From Paractinoplanes rishiriensis (lineage in GTDB: Bacteria > Actinomycetota > Actinomycetes > Mycobacteriales > Micromonosporaceae), in the NCBI RefSeq assembly GCF_016862375.1, contig NZ_BOMV01000059.1, forward strand, positions 186,001-250,000: 64,000 nucleotides of DNA, in the 5' to 3' direction. Positions 25,386 through 36,625 of this stretch are shown piece by piece; position 1 is the stretch's first letter; each line of letters opens with the position of its first letter. The notes under the pieces are model-generated. The model was not told the DNA's origin. It searched no databases and saw nothing but the letters and a program-made list of their open reading frames with translations. The translations under genes and the position numbers were made by a program.

Positions 25386-26801
25386 ATGAGCTACGCGATT
25401 AGCAGGCGCCTACTGCTGCGCGGCACTCTCGGGGTGGCCGCGGGAGCGGGTGTCGCCGGGCTCGCCGCCGCGGGTTCCGCCGAGGCGGCCGCGCTCGAGA
25501 CGGACGCCGAGGTCTACGGCGTCCCGACCGTCCAGCCGCTGGTCAGCCAGCGGGCCGACCCGTTCATCACGCCCCGCACCAACGGGATGTACTACTTCAC
25601 CGGCTCGGTGCCGGAGTACGACCGGCTCGTGGTGCGCGGCGCGTCCACGCTCGCCGGCCTGACCGACGCCGAGGAGACGGTGATCTGGCGCCGGCCGGCC
25701 ACCGGCACCATGGCCGGCCACATCTGGGCGCCCGAGCTGCACCGGATCGACGGCCGCTGGTACATCTACTTCGCGGCCGGCGACTCGGACGACGTGTTCC
25801 GGATCCGCACGTACGTGCTGGAGTCCGCGCTGGCCGACCCCCGGGACCCGGCCGGCTGGACGCTCAAGGGCAAGCTGGCCACCGAGTGGGACGGCTTCAC
25901 CCTGGACGCCACCACGTTCGCGCACCGCGGCAAGCGCTACCTCGTGTGGGCGCAGAGCGAGCCGGAGATCGCCGTCAACACCAGCCTCTACATCGCCCGG
26001 ATGGCGAACCCGTGGACGCTGGCCAGCAAGCCGACCCGGATCACCACACCCACCAAGAACTGGGAGATCCAGGGCTTCCGGGTGAACGAGGGCGCGGCCG
26101 TGCTGATCCGCAACGGCCGGGTGTTCCTGGTCTTCTCGGCCAGCGCCACCGACGCCCGCTACTGCATGGGTCTGCTCACCGCGGACGCGGACGCCGACCT
26201 GCTGGACCGGGACTCCTGGGTCAAGACGCCCGACCCGATCTTCGTGACGAACGAGGCCACCAAGCGGTTCGGGCCGGGACACAACTCGTTCACGGTGGCC
26301 GAGGACGGGGTGACCGACGTGCTGGTCTACCACGCCCGCGACTACCGGGACATCACCGGCGACCCGCTGTACGACCCGAACCGGCACACCCGGGTGCAGA
26401 AGCTGTACTGGCACCCGGACGGCACGCCGCTGTTCGGCGTGCCGGTGGGCGACGGCGGCCCGATCGTCCGGCTCACCCCGGCGGACCGGCGCCACCACTT
26501 CGTCCGGCACAACGCGGACGGCGTGATCGTGCTGGAGAAGGCCCCGTACGACCTGGCCCCGACCCAGTTCCGGTTCGAGGCCCGGGAGGACGGCACCGAG
26601 GTCATCCGCTCGGTCGACCACCCGGACCGCTTCCTCAAGGTGGACGGCAACCTGGTCCGGCTGGACCCGGCCGGCACCGCGTTCCGCCGGGTCGCCGACC
26701 GCAACACCATCAAGATCAAGGCCGAGGACGGGCGCTTCCTGCGCGTCTCCGGCAACGCGATCACGCTGGCCAGTTCGGGCACCGCGTTCAAGCTCGACTG
26801 A
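25386..26801 (+). CDS. Tat-exported GH43 arabinosidase with AbfB-like C-terminal domain
   Basis: A 471-aa enzyme. A twin-arginine signal (ISRRLLLRG, then an Ala/Gly-rich hydrophobic stretch to GSAEAAA) indicates Tat export in folded form. The five-bladed propeller carries the GH43 residues Asp58 (QRADPF), Asp174 (TLDATTF) and Glu235 (RVNEGAAV). The last 110 residues (HHFVRHNADGVIVL, FRFEAREDGTEVI, ALITLAS-like end) resemble the AbfB arabinose-binding trefoil. It follows the GH51 gene by 12 bp; together they form an arabinan-degrading pair. A strong hairpin terminator lies 25 bp downstream. Confidence 0.9.
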   Translation: MSYAISRRLLLRGTLGVAAGAGVAGLAAAGSAEAAALETDAEVYGVPTVQPLVSQRADPFITPRTNGMYYFTGSVPEYDRLVVRGASTLAGLTDAEETVIWRRPATGTMAGHIWAPELHRIDGRWYIYFAAGDSDDVFRIRTYVLESALADPRDPAGWTLKGKLATEWDGFTLDATTFAHRGKRYLVWAQSEPEIAVNTSLYIARMANPWTLASKPTRITTPTKNWEIQGFRVNEGAAVLIRNGRVFLVFSASATDARYCMGLLTADADADLLDRDSWVKTPDPIFVTNEATKRFGPGHNSFTVAEDGVTDVLVYHARDYRDITGDPLYDPNRHTRVQKLYWHPDGTPLFGVPVGDGGPIVRLTPADRRHHFVRHNADGVIVLEKAPYDLAPTQFRFEAREDGTEVIRSVDHPDRFLKVDGNLVRLDPAGTAFRRVADRNTIKIKAEDGRFLRVSGNAITLASSGTAFKLD

Positions 26802-26825
26802 CCCCGTGCTCTGACCTGGAACACG

Positions 26826-26858
26826 GAACGGCCCGGCTGCTGAGCAGCCGGGCCGTTC
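26826..26858. terminator. bidirectional intrinsic terminator between GH43 and clpC
   Basis: Perfect 16-bp complementary arms (26826-26841 and 26843-26858, GAACGGCCCGG.. and ..CCGGGCCGTTC), with T-rich sequence after it on the plus strand. It sits between convergent genes and can stop both. Confidence 0.85.
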
Positions 26859-26869
26859 TGTTTGGTGTC

Positions 26870-29392
<2,523 letters not shown>

Positions 29393-29595
29393 GCCCTCGT
29401 GCTCCTCACGTGCCGTGCGCCAATGAACTGGCGGGGCCCCAAACCCTGTTGGTCCGGCACGGGCATCGGTGATGCCCGTGCTGTAACTCTATCGCCGCTG
29501 GGTGGCTCTGCTGGGTCCTCCCGTCCCCCCGAAACCGTCCGCAACGTTGATTTAGCCAACTTCGCACGCTCAGCGGCTGTTCCCCTACCCGAACG

Positions 29596-29613
29596 TGTAC
29601 GCGGACAGCGAAA
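29596..29613. promoter_or_regulatory. ClgR-like binding site upstream of clpC
   Basis: TGTACGCGGACAGCGAAA fits the actinobacterial ClgR pattern (CGC, five bases, GCG, A/T-rich flanks) with about two mismatches. ClgR is known to activate clp genes, and the site is about 205 bp upstream of the clpC start. Confidence 0.35.
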
Positions 29614-29625
29614 TCCCCAGACGTC

Positions 29626-29668
29626 ACATCCACAGCCTGTGGACAACCTCGTCCACACCTGTGGATAA
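29626..29668. promoter_or_regulatory. cluster of four DnaA-box-like 9-mers
   Basis: In order: ACATCCACA (plus, 29626-29634, two mismatches), TTGTCCACA (minus, 29638-29646, exact Streptomyces-type box), TCGTCCACA (plus, 29649-29657, one mismatch), TTATCCACA (minus, 29660-29668, exact E. coli-type box). Start-to-start spacing is 12, 11 and 11 bp, about one helical turn, with alternating strands. Confidence 0.6.
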
Positions 29669-29710
29669 CTCCAACGGTACGCAACACCCGCGAAGACCGA
29701 GCGAAAAGCC

Positions 29711-29745
29711 GCAAGGCCCGCCGCGCAGCGCGCGACGGGCCTTGC
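29711..29745 (-). terminator. intrinsic terminator downstream of lsr2
   Basis: GCAAGGCCCG (29711-29720) pairs perfectly with CGGGCCTTGC (29736-29745) around a GC-rich loop that can itself pair. On the minus strand the stem is followed by a TTTTCGC run, 19 bp after the lsr2 stop. Confidence 0.7.
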
Positions 29746-29763
29746 AGGGGGTACGCGTGTGAC

Positions 29764-30120
29764 TCAGCCCCGGCCGGGGCCCTTGGCGTGGAACTCGTCC
29801 ACGATCTCCTGGGGGATCCGGCCCCGGTCGGAGATGTCCTTGCCGGACTTCTTGGCCCACTCCCGGATGGCCTTGTTCTGCTCCCGGTCGGCGGTCGCCC
29901 CACCGCGGCCGCGCGCTGCACGGCCGCCGACCACCACACCACCGCGAGCGACCTTCGAGCCGGCGGTGACGTATGGGGCGAACACCTCCCGCAATTTCGC
30001 GGCGTTCTTGTCGGACAGGTCGATCTCGTACTGAATGCCGTCGAGCGCGAACTTGACGGTCTCCTCGGCGTCACCGCCGTCCAGGTCATCGACCAGTTTG
30101 TGAATGATCTGCTTGGCCAC
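29764..30120 (-). CDS. lsr2: nucleoid-associated xenogeneic silencer Lsr2
   Basis: A 118-aa DNA-bridging protein that silences AT-rich foreign DNA. The N-terminal dimerisation domain (KLVDDLDGGDAEETVKFALD) is joined by a Gly/Arg linker to the C-terminal DNA-binding domain, with the RGR hook in SDRGRIPQEIVDEFHAKG. Start GTG at 30120, with GGGAGG 10 bp upstream. It lies between lysS and clpC, the conserved actinobacterial order. A strong terminator follows. The AT-richer stretches of the secretion-like locus in this window are plausible targets (inference). Confidence 0.97.
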   Translation of the reverse strand: MAKQIIHKLVDDLDGGDAEETVKFALDGIQYEIDLSDKNAAKLREVFAPYVTAGSKVARGGVVVGGRAARGRGGATADREQNKAIREWAKKSGKDISDRGRIPQEIVDEFHAKGPGRG

Positions 30121-30209
30121 GCGCCGCTATCCTCCCGAGCACAGGTTCTCCCGCAACGGTCAAGACAATAACTCCACAGGCGCAGTATCCGTCAATGGCG
30201 GGTAGAACA

Positions 30210-31718
30210 TTACTCGGGCCGAACCAAGGGGAACAGGATCGTTTCCCGAATGCCGAGGCCGGTGAGGGCCATCAACAGGCGGTCGATTCCCATTCCCATC
30301 CCGCCGCTGGGCGGCATTCCGTACTCCATGGCCCGCAGGAAATCCTCGTCCAGCTGCATGGCCTCGGCATCGCCGCCGGCGGCCAGCAGCGACTGCGCGA
30401 CGAGCCGTTCGCGCTGCACCACGGGATCGACCAACTCGGAATACGCGGTGCCCAGTTCGAAACCCAGGACGTACAGGTCCCACTTCTCGGTCAGGCCCGG
30501 AGTTTCCCGGTGCGCCCGGGTCAGCGGAGCCGTCTCTTCGGGATAATCCCGCACAAATGTGGGTGCCTGGAGGGTGTGCACCACCAGGTGCTCGAACAGC
30601 TCCTCGGCCAGCTTGCCGGCGCTCCACTTCGGGTCGACGGAAAGGTCCTGCTTTTCCGCGTACCGCAGAAGTTGCGACCGATCGGTGGCCACCGTGACTT
30701 CTTCGCCGAGCGCCGCCGAGAGTGAACCGAACAGGGTGACCGACGCCCACTCGCCACCGAGATCCAACTCGGTGCCGTCGTGGTGCGTCACCACGTGTGA
30801 TCCGGCGACTGCGAAGGCGGCCTCCTGAATCCACTCGCGAGTCTGCTGTTGCATCACGTTGTAGTCCGCGTACGCCTGGTAGGCCTCGAGCATCGCGAAC
30901 TCCGGGGAGTGACTCGAGTCCATACCTTCATTGCGGAAGTTTCGGTTGATCTCGAAGACCCGGTCGATGCCGCCGACGACGCACCGCTTCAAAAAGAGTT
31001 CCGGCGCGATGCGTAGATAAAGATCAGTATCGAGTGCGTTGCTGTGCGTCACAAACGGCCGAGCCGTGGCGCCGCCGTGCAGCAACTGCAACATTGGCGT
31101 TTCCACCTCGAGATAATTCCGGCGGAACAGCGACTCGCGCAGACTGCGTACCACGGTGGCCCGGGTGCGCACGTTGTCGCGCGCCGCCGGACGCACGATC
31201 AGATCGACATAGCGCTGCCGGACCCGGGTCTCCTCGGAGAGCGGCTTGTGCGCCACCGGCAGCGGGCGCAGCGCCTTGGCGCTCATCACCCAGGTGCCGG
31301 CCAGCACCGACAGCTCGCCCCGGCGGCTGGTGATCACCTCGCCGGTGATGCCGACCAGGTCACCCAGGTCGACCAGCTGCTTCCAGTCGGACAGCGCCTG
31401 CTCGCCCACCTTGTCGAGGGAGAGCATGGCCTGCAGTTCGGTGCCGTCGCCGTCGCGCAGGGTGGCGAAACAGAGCTTGCCGCCGTTGCGGATGAAGATC
31501 ACCCGGCCGGTGATCGAGACCTGGTCGCCGCTGGCGGTGTCGGTGGGCAGCTCCGCGTACTTCTCCCGGAGCTCCTTGAGCGTCGCGGTGCGGGGCACCT
31601 GGACCGGGTAGGGCGAGACTCCCCCGGCCAGCAGCCGCTCCCGCTTGGACCGGCGGACCCGCATCTGCTCGGGTAGGTCCTCGGCGGGATCGGTCACGGG
31701 CGCATTCTGCTCGGTCAC
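30210..31718 (-). CDS. lysS: lysine--tRNA ligase (class II)
   Basis: A 502-aa enzyme charging tRNA-Lys. The N-terminal OB fold (VSITGRVIFIRNGGKLCFAT, LVGITGEVITSRRGELSV) binds the anticodon. Class II motif 2 is FRNEGMDSSHSPEF and motif 3 GGMGMGIDRLLMALTG. The GTG at 31718 is the natural start (VTEQNAPVTDP); the open frame continues upstream to 31805 but that part would overlap the coaX end and lacks family features. It lies in a same-strand run with coaX, nadC and nadB upstream and lsr2 downstream. Confidence 0.96.
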   Translation of the reverse strand: MTEQNAPVTDPAEDLPEQMRVRRSKRERLLAGGVSPYPVQVPRTATLKELREKYAELPTDTASGDQVSITGRVIFIRNGGKLCFATLRDGDGTELQAMLSLDKVGEQALSDWKQLVDLGDLVGITGEVITSRRGELSVLAGTWVMSAKALRPLPVAHKPLSEETRVRQRYVDLIVRPAARDNVRTRATVVRSLRESLFRRNYLEVETPMLQLLHGGATARPFVTHSNALDTDLYLRIAPELFLKRCVVGGIDRVFEINRNFRNEGMDSSHSPEFAMLEAYQAYADYNVMQQQTREWIQEAAFAVAGSHVVTHHDGTELDLGGEWASVTLFGSLSAALGEEVTVATDRSQLLRYAEKQDLSVDPKWSAGKLAEELFEHLVVHTLQAPTFVRDYPEETAPLTRAHRETPGLTEKWDLYVLGFELGTAYSELVDPVVQRERLVAQSLLAAGGDAEAMQLDEDFLRAMEYGMPPSGGMGMGIDRLLMALTGLGIRETILFPLVRPE

Positions 31719-31788
31719 GGCACGACTCTCTGTGGGTAAGCGGACGAAATGGGTGGGACGGACGAGGGGAAAGCGTACTGGGGACAGC

Positions 31789-32547
31789 TCAGACGTTCCG
31801 CTCATATACCATCCGGAGCCCGATCAGCGTGATCATCGGCTCGTGCGCGGTGATCGTGCGGCACTCGTCCTTGACCAGCCAGGCCAGCCCACCGGTGGCG
31901 ATCACCGCCCGCACCTCGCCGAGCTCCTCGATCATCCGCTCGACGATCCGGTCCACCTGACCGGCGAAGCCGTAGTACATGCCGGCCTGCAGGCACTCCA
32001 CGGTGTTCTTGCCGATCACCGAGCGCGGCTGGGCCGGCTCGACCTTGCGCAGCTGGGCGGCGCGGGCGGCGAGCGCGTCGAACGAGATCTCGATGCCCGG
32101 CGCGAACGCACCACCGAGGAACTCGCCGCGCGCGCTGATCACGTCGAAGTTGGTGGTGGTGCCGAAGTCGACCACGATCGACGGGCCGCCGTAGAGCGCG
32201 TGCGCCGCGAGCGTGTTGACCACCCGGTCGGCGCCGACCTCCTTGGGGTTGTCGATGGCCAGCTGGACCCCGGTCTTGACGCCCGGTTCGACCACCACAT
32301 TGGGCAGCGAGCCGTAGTAGCGGGCCAGCATGGTGCGCAGGCTGCGCAGCGCGGCCGGCACGGTCGAGCAGGCCGCCACGCCGGTCACCTCCACGGCGTC
32401 GCCGGCCAGCAGCCCGCGGAACATCAGCCCCAGCTCGTCCGCGGTCGACCGGGCATCGGTCTTCACCCGCCAGTTGTGGACGAGTTTGTCGCCGTCGAAG
32501 GTGGCCAGCACAGTGTTCGTATTACCGATATCAATACAAAGCAACAT
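31789..32547 (-). CDS. coaX: type III pantothenate kinase
   Basis: A 252-aa ASKHA-fold kinase doing the first committed step of CoA synthesis, not feedback-inhibited by CoA. The phosphate loop is CIDIGNTNTV with catalytic Asp6; VGADRVVN, IVVDFGTTTNFDV and GGAFAPGIEIS are the other family motifs, and ATGGLAWLV lies near the end. The ATG at 32547 is chosen over 32559 because GAGG lies 6 bp upstream. It belongs to the pan/coa/nad group, linking pantothenate synthesis (panC, panD) to CoA. Confidence 0.95.
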   Translation of the reverse strand: MLLCIDIGNTNTVLATFDGDKLVHNWRVKTDARSTADELGLMFRGLLAGDAVEVTGVAACSTVPAALRSLRTMLARYYGSLPNVVVEPGVKTGVQLAIDNPKEVGADRVVNTLAAHALYGGPSIVVDFGTTTNFDVISARGEFLGGAFAPGIEISFDALAARAAQLRKVEPAQPRSVIGKNTVECLQAGMYYGFAGQVDRIVERMIEELGEVRAVIATGGLAWLVKDECRTITAHEPMITLIGLRMVYERNV

Positions 32548-32611
32548 CAAAAGCCTCATATCGTACGCGCGACGACTGCTTCCATGGTTGCAGTCCACCC
32601 GGTCCGGGCGG

Positions 32612-33478
32612 TTATCGGGGACGCAGATCCAGTGCGATGTCGAGGATCGGTGAGGAGTGGGTCAGGCCGCCCACGGACAGGTAGTCGACCCCGGTGGCCG
32701 CGTACGCCTCGACGGTCTGGAGGGTGAGATTGCCGGTGGCCTCCAGCTCGACCCGGTCGCCCACCGCCACGACCACCTCGCGCAGCCGCTCCGGTGCCAT
32801 GTTGTCGCAGAGCAGGAAGGTGGCGCCGGCCTCGACCGCCTCCTCAGCCTCGGCCAGCGTGGTGACCTCGACCTGCACCGGCACGTCCGGGAAGCGCTCG
32901 CGAACCAGCCGGAACGCGGCCGCGATGCTGCCGGCCGCCAGCTTGTGGTTGTCCTTGATCATCGCGACGTCGTAGAGGCCCATCCGCTTGTTGGTGCCGC
33001 CGCCGGCCCGGACCGCGTACTTTTCCAGCGCCCGCAGGCCCGGCGTGGTCTTGCGGGTGTCCAGCACGGTGGCCTTGGTGCCGGCCAGCGCGTCGGCCCA
33101 GCGCCGGGTGTGCGTCGCCACCCCGGACATCCGGCAGAGCAGGTTGAGCGCGGTGCGCTCGGCGGTGAGCAGCGCCCGGGTCGGCCCGCTGACCACGGCC
33201 AGCACGTCGCCGCGCCGCACCCGGTCGCCCTCGGCCACCCGCGCCTCGAAGGTCACCGCACCGGCCGAGACGGCCGCGAAGACCTCGGCCGCCACCGGCA
33301 GCCCGGCCACCACACCGTCGGCCCGGGCCACCAGCTCGGCGGTGTCCTGCTGCCCGACCGGGATGGTGGCCGCGCTGGTCACGTCGCGCGGCGGGTCACC
33401 CAGGTCCTCACCCAGCGCGGTGTAGACGATCCGCTGCACCTCGTCGAGGTCCAGATCAGGACTCAGCCGGTCAGTCAC
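32612..33478 (-). CDS. nadC: nicotinate-nucleotide pyrophosphorylase (carboxylating)
   Basis: A 288-aa quinolinate phosphoribosyltransferase making nicotinate mononucleotide in de novo NAD synthesis. Motifs: EDLGDPPRDVTS, RTALNLLCRMSGVAT, LDTRKTTPGLRALEKYAV (substrate-binding Arg/Lys), GGGTNKRMGLYDVAMIKDNH and the C-terminal LEATGNLTLQTVEAYAATGV barrel strands. Start GTG overlaps the nadB stop by 4 bp. nadA is not in the window. Confidence 0.96.
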   Translation of the reverse strand: MTDRLSPDLDLDEVQRIVYTALGEDLGDPPRDVTSAATIPVGQQDTAELVARADGVVAGLPVAAEVFAAVSAGAVTFEARVAEGDRVRRGDVLAVVSGPTRALLTAERTALNLLCRMSGVATHTRRWADALAGTKATVLDTRKTTPGLRALEKYAVRAGGGTNKRMGLYDVAMIKDNHKLAAGSIAAAFRLVRERFPDVPVQVEVTTLAEAEEAVEAGATFLLCDNMAPERLREVVVAVGDRVELEATGNLTLQTVEAYAATGVDYLSVGGLTHSSPILDIALDLRPR

Positions 33479-35124
33479 GCCATCTCCTCAAAACGCTGCG
33501 ACAGCCGGCCCGCGCGGTCGAGGCCGTGGAGCAGGTGGCCGCGCCACTCGTCGGCGGCGGTGGGGTGATCCTCGCGCCAGTGGCAGCCGCGGGTCTCGCG
33601 CCGGGTCTGCGCCGCGGCCACCAGGGCCGCGGCCACGGTCAGCAGGTTGGTCGCCTCCCAGGCCGCGTTGCGCGGGGTGGCCCGCCGGCCGGCCAGCCGG
33701 GACAGCTCGGCGGCCGCGGTGTCGAGCGATCCGGCCGAGCGCAGCACGCCGGCCCCGCGGGTCATCGCCCGCTGCAGGTCGGGCCGCACCTCCGGGTCGG
33801 CCACCCAGGCCGGCCCGGCCACCGGCGACACCGGGTCGGCCTGGCCGGGCAGGTCGCGGGCGATGTCGTCGGCGATCCGCTTGGCGAACACCAGGCCCTC
33901 CAGCAGCGAGTTGCTGGCCAGCCGGTTGGCGCCGTGCACGCCGGTGCAGGCCACCTCGCCGCAGGCGTACAGGCCGGGGATGCTGGTGCGGCCGGCCAGG
34001 TCGGTGCGGACCCCGCCGGACGCGTAGTGGGCCGCGGGCGCCACCGGGATCAGGTCGGTGGCCGGGTCGACGCCGGCCGCGCGGGTGGAAGCCACGATGG
34101 TCGGGAACCGGTGCTCCAGGAACTCGGCGCCGAGGTGCCGGGTGTCCAGATAGACGTGGTCGGCGCCGGTGGCCCGGAGCACCCGGTGGATGCCCTTGGC
34201 CACCACGTCGCGCGGCGCCAGCTCGGCCAGCTCGTGCTGGCCCACCATGAACCGCTTGCCGGCCTCGTCGACCAGGTGGGCGCCCTCGCCGCGGAGCGCC
34301 TCGGAGATCAGCGGACGCTGCACGGAGGTCACCGCGGCGCTCATGAAGGAGGTGGGGTGGAACTGCACGAACTCGACGTCGGTCACGGTCGCGCCGGCGC
34401 GCAGGGCCAGCGCCACCCCGTCGCCGGTGGACACCGACGGGTTGGTGGTGGACGAATAGACCTGGCCCATCCCGCCGGTGGCCAGCACCACGGCCCGGGA
34501 CAGGATGGCGCCGACGCCGTCCTCGGAACCCTCGCCGAGCACGTGCAGGGTCAGCCCGCAGGCCCGGCCGCCGGCGCTGCGCAGCAGGTCGAGGACCAGG
34601 GCGTGCTCGACCAGCCGGATCCACGGGTCCCGGCGTACCGCCTCATGCAGCGCACGTTGCACCTCGGCGCCAGTCGCGTCACCACCCGCATGCACGATGC
34701 GGTCGGCGCGATGGCCGCCCTCGCGGGTGAGCATGAGCGAGCCGTCCGGATGCCGGTCGAACGCGGCGCCCCGCCGGATCAGCTCACGCACCCGGGCCGG
34801 GCCCTCCTCGACCAGCACCCGGACCGCGACCGGATCGCACAGCCCGACCCCGGCGATCTCGGTGTCGTGCGCGTGCGCCTGGGGCGTGTCCAGCGGATCG
34901 AGCACAGCGGCGATCCCGCCCTGCGCCCAGCGGGTCGAGCCGTCGTCGATGTTGACCTTGGTGACGACCGTGACGTGCAGGCCCTGCTCCCGCAGGTGCA
35001 GCGCGGCGGTCAGCCCGGCGATGCCGGAGCCGACGACCAGGACGTCGGTGGTCTCGCTCCAACCCGGGTCGGCGGCGGCGAGCCGGCGCGGCAGCTCCGG
35101 AAAGCCGGCCTCGAGAGGTGACAT
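33475..35124 (-). CDS. nadB: L-aspartate oxidase
   Basis: A 549-aa flavoprotein oxidising aspartate to iminoaspartate for quinolinate synthesis. FAD motif VLVVGSGIAGLTAALHLREQ, then TRWAQGGIAAVL, RIVHAGGDATGAEVQ, and the capping-domain HPTS motif (VEFVQFHPTSFM). The C-terminal SGGVRTDLAGRTSIPGLYA and GANRLASNSLLEGLV blocks and the three-helix domain are present. Coupled to nadC. In mycobacteria nadABC lies elsewhere, so its position here is a lineage-specific arrangement. Confidence 0.96.
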   Translation of the reverse strand: MSPLEAGFPELPRRLAAADPGWSETTDVLVVGSGIAGLTAALHLREQGLHVTVVTKVNIDDGSTRWAQGGIAAVLDPLDTPQAHAHDTEIAGVGLCDPVAVRVLVEEGPARVRELIRRGAAFDRHPDGSLMLTREGGHRADRIVHAGGDATGAEVQRALHEAVRRDPWIRLVEHALVLDLLRSAGGRACGLTLHVLGEGSEDGVGAILSRAVVLATGGMGQVYSSTTNPSVSTGDGVALALRAGATVTDVEFVQFHPTSFMSAAVTSVQRPLISEALRGEGAHLVDEAGKRFMVGQHELAELAPRDVVAKGIHRVLRATGADHVYLDTRHLGAEFLEHRFPTIVASTRAAGVDPATDLIPVAPAAHYASGGVRTDLAGRTSIPGLYACGEVACTGVHGANRLASNSLLEGLVFAKRIADDIARDLPGQADPVSPVAGPAWVADPEVRPDLQRAMTRGAGVLRSAGSLDTAAAELSRLAGRRATPRNAAWEATNLLTVAAALVAAAQTRRETRGCHWREDHPTAADEWRGHLLHGLDRAGRLSQRFEEMA

Positions 35125-35185
35125 CTGCTCAGTACACTCCGCCGGGCCGGCGGGTGTGCGGCGGGGCCGACATTCGTGGTCGCCG

Positions 35186-36106
35186 TTACTTGTACTGGAC
35201 CGGCAGGCTCTTGGCGCCCTTGCCCTTGAGGGTCGAGGTGAGCGAGGCGCCGTCCAGCCAGAGGTAGCAGCGCACCCCGTAATCGCCCAGCGCCCAGACG
35301 TCGTCGTCGCCGGGCAGCGAGATCACCCCGGTGCGGAATTGCAAATCCTTGTCGTTCGGGACGCCGGCGTAGCCGGCCACCAGCCCCCGGCAGCCGTCGT
35401 GGAACTTGGCCCAGGTCGCGTCGTTCGCCGGGTACTCGAGATCCTTGGCCTGCCAGATGCCGACGAACTCGGCGTTGTGCTTGGCGGTGCAGGCGGCGGC
35501 CGGCATGCCGTTGATCGCACCGGACCCGTCCAGCGTCACGGCATAGCAGGTGAGCAGCAGGTTCGAGCCGTCGCCGGTGAGCGCGTCGCGAAGGCTGCCG
35601 GTGCGCTGCACCAGGCCGCCGTCGTCCTCGACCGAGGCGACCTCGACCGCCTCGCAGCGGAACCAGCGGGCGCCGCCGGCCCAGGCCGCGGCGGTCGGGT
35701 GGGTCACGCCGATCCAGATCCGCGCGGTCCGCCACGGCGCGCCCAGGTAGGCGGTCGTCTTCTCGTCGCAGACCTGGTACGCGGCCTTGGCGCCGGCCGA
35801 GCCGTCCAGCGGGGGCTCGTCGGCGTCCGCGGCCGGTGACTCGTAGGTGCCGACGTACACCGTCTCGGTGCGGTGCGGCAGCTTGCAGTCGATTTCCTCG
35901 TACGTGCTGCGGCCGCCCACCGAGCTGAAGTTGGAGCTGTGGCAGGCCCCCGCGTTCGGCTCGAACCCGTTGGCGGGCGCCATCACCGCCCAGCCGTTGG
36001 TGAGATCGCCGTCCACCCCGCCGGGGGTGCCGCAGCCGGTGACGAGCAGCAGCACCGCGCCGAGGGCAGCCGTGACCGACAGCCGGGCGCCTCGCCGGTG
36101 TCGCAT
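35186..36106 (-). CDS. lipoprotein with septum-formation-type domains
   Basis: A 306-aa lipoprotein. The lipobox is LLVTGC after a basic N-terminus. The mature part has two related halves, each with conserved Cys and a buried His/Phe pattern (ACHSSNFSSVGGRS and EEIDCKLPHRTETVYVG; later TCYAVTLDG, AACTAKHNAEFVGIW, DGCRGLVAGY). This resembles the actinobacterial septum formation family (PF13845-like). The LPHRTETVYVGTY and KHNAEFVGIWQA pairs look like an internal duplication. Start ATG at 36106 follows GGAGG 9 bp upstream. Role in the envelope is not known. Confidence 0.8.
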   Translation of the reverse strand: MRHRRGARLSVTAALGAVLLLVTGCGTPGGVDGDLTNGWAVMAPANGFEPNAGACHSSNFSSVGGRSTYEEIDCKLPHRTETVYVGTYESPAADADEPPLDGSAGAKAAYQVCDEKTTAYLGAPWRTARIWIGVTHPTAAAWAGGARWFRCEAVEVASVEDDGGLVQRTGSLRDALTGDGSNLLLTCYAVTLDGSGAINGMPAAACTAKHNAEFVGIWQAKDLEYPANDATWAKFHDGCRGLVAGYAGVPNDKDLQFRTGVISLPGDDDVWALGDYGVRCYLWLDGASLTSTLKGKGAKSLPVQYK

Positions 36107-36199
36107 GTAACACTGCCTCCGCATGGCCGCCGATGTCCGGTTTTTCGATCATATGGCGATCAACCGGTGCGTTCCGGGCATTCGGCAAACCCGCGGTAT

Positions 36200-36625
36200 C
36201 TACATGGCGACGGTCAGTCCTCCGCGCACCGGATCACCGGCCGTGCCGGCGGCCGCCGCGGTCGGGTCGGCGCCCACGTCGACGATCTCGTTGCGGCTGT
36301 TCACGTGCACGACCCGCGGCCGGTGGGTGCGCGCCTCGGCGTCGTCCATCTGCCCGTAGGAGATCAGGATGACCAGGTCGCCCGGATGCACCAGGTGGGC
36401 GGCCGCGCCGTTGATGCCGAGCACGCCGCTGCCCCGCTCACCCGGGATCACGTACGTCTCCAGCCGGGCTCCGTTGGTCACGTCCACGATCGCGACCTGC
36501 TCGCCGGGCAGCAGGTCGGCGGCGTCCATCAGGTCGAGATCCACCGTCACCGAGCCGACGTAGTGCAGGTCGGCCTGGGTCACGGTGGCCCGGTGGATCT
36601 TCGACTTCAGCATGGTGCGCAGCAT
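36200..36625 (-). CDS. panD: aspartate 1-decarboxylase
   Basis: A 141-aa pyruvoyl-dependent enzyme making beta-alanine for pantothenate. Self-cleavage would occur between Gly24 and Ser25 in HYVGSVTVD, forming the pyruvoyl group. The MLRTMLKSKIHRATVTQADL start and the ERGSGVLGINGAAAHLVHPG block are highly conserved. The ATG at 36625 shares one base with the panC stop (TGATG). A 20-residue Ala/Gly-rich tail exceeds the core fold. Confidence 0.97.
   Translation of the reverse strand: MLRTMLKSKIHRATVTQADLHYVGSVTVDLDLMDAADLLPGEQVAIVDVTNGARLETYVIPGERGSGVLGINGAAAHLVHPGDLVILISYGQMDDAEARTHRPRVVHVNSRNEIVDVGADPTAAAAGTAGDPVRGGLTVAM

Larger units (their letters stand above)
29393..29763. other. long intergenic region upstream of clpC
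   Basis: 371 bp without a gene, between lsr2 and clpC. It contains, from the clpC side outward, the probable clpC leader, a ClgR-like site (29596-29613), a DnaA-box cluster (29626-29668) and the lsr2 terminator (29711-29745). No clear -35/-10 pair was identified for clpC. Confidence 0.7.

Noticed and set aside
29626..29668. Chromosomal replication origin
   Set aside because: Only four boxes, no dnaA, dnaN or gyr genes nearby and no AT-rich unwinding region, so a regulatory or titration site is more likely.
31719..31805. N-terminal extension of lysS
   Set aside because: The extension overlaps the coaX 3' end, has no family similarity and is not needed; GTG at 31718 begins the usual sequence.
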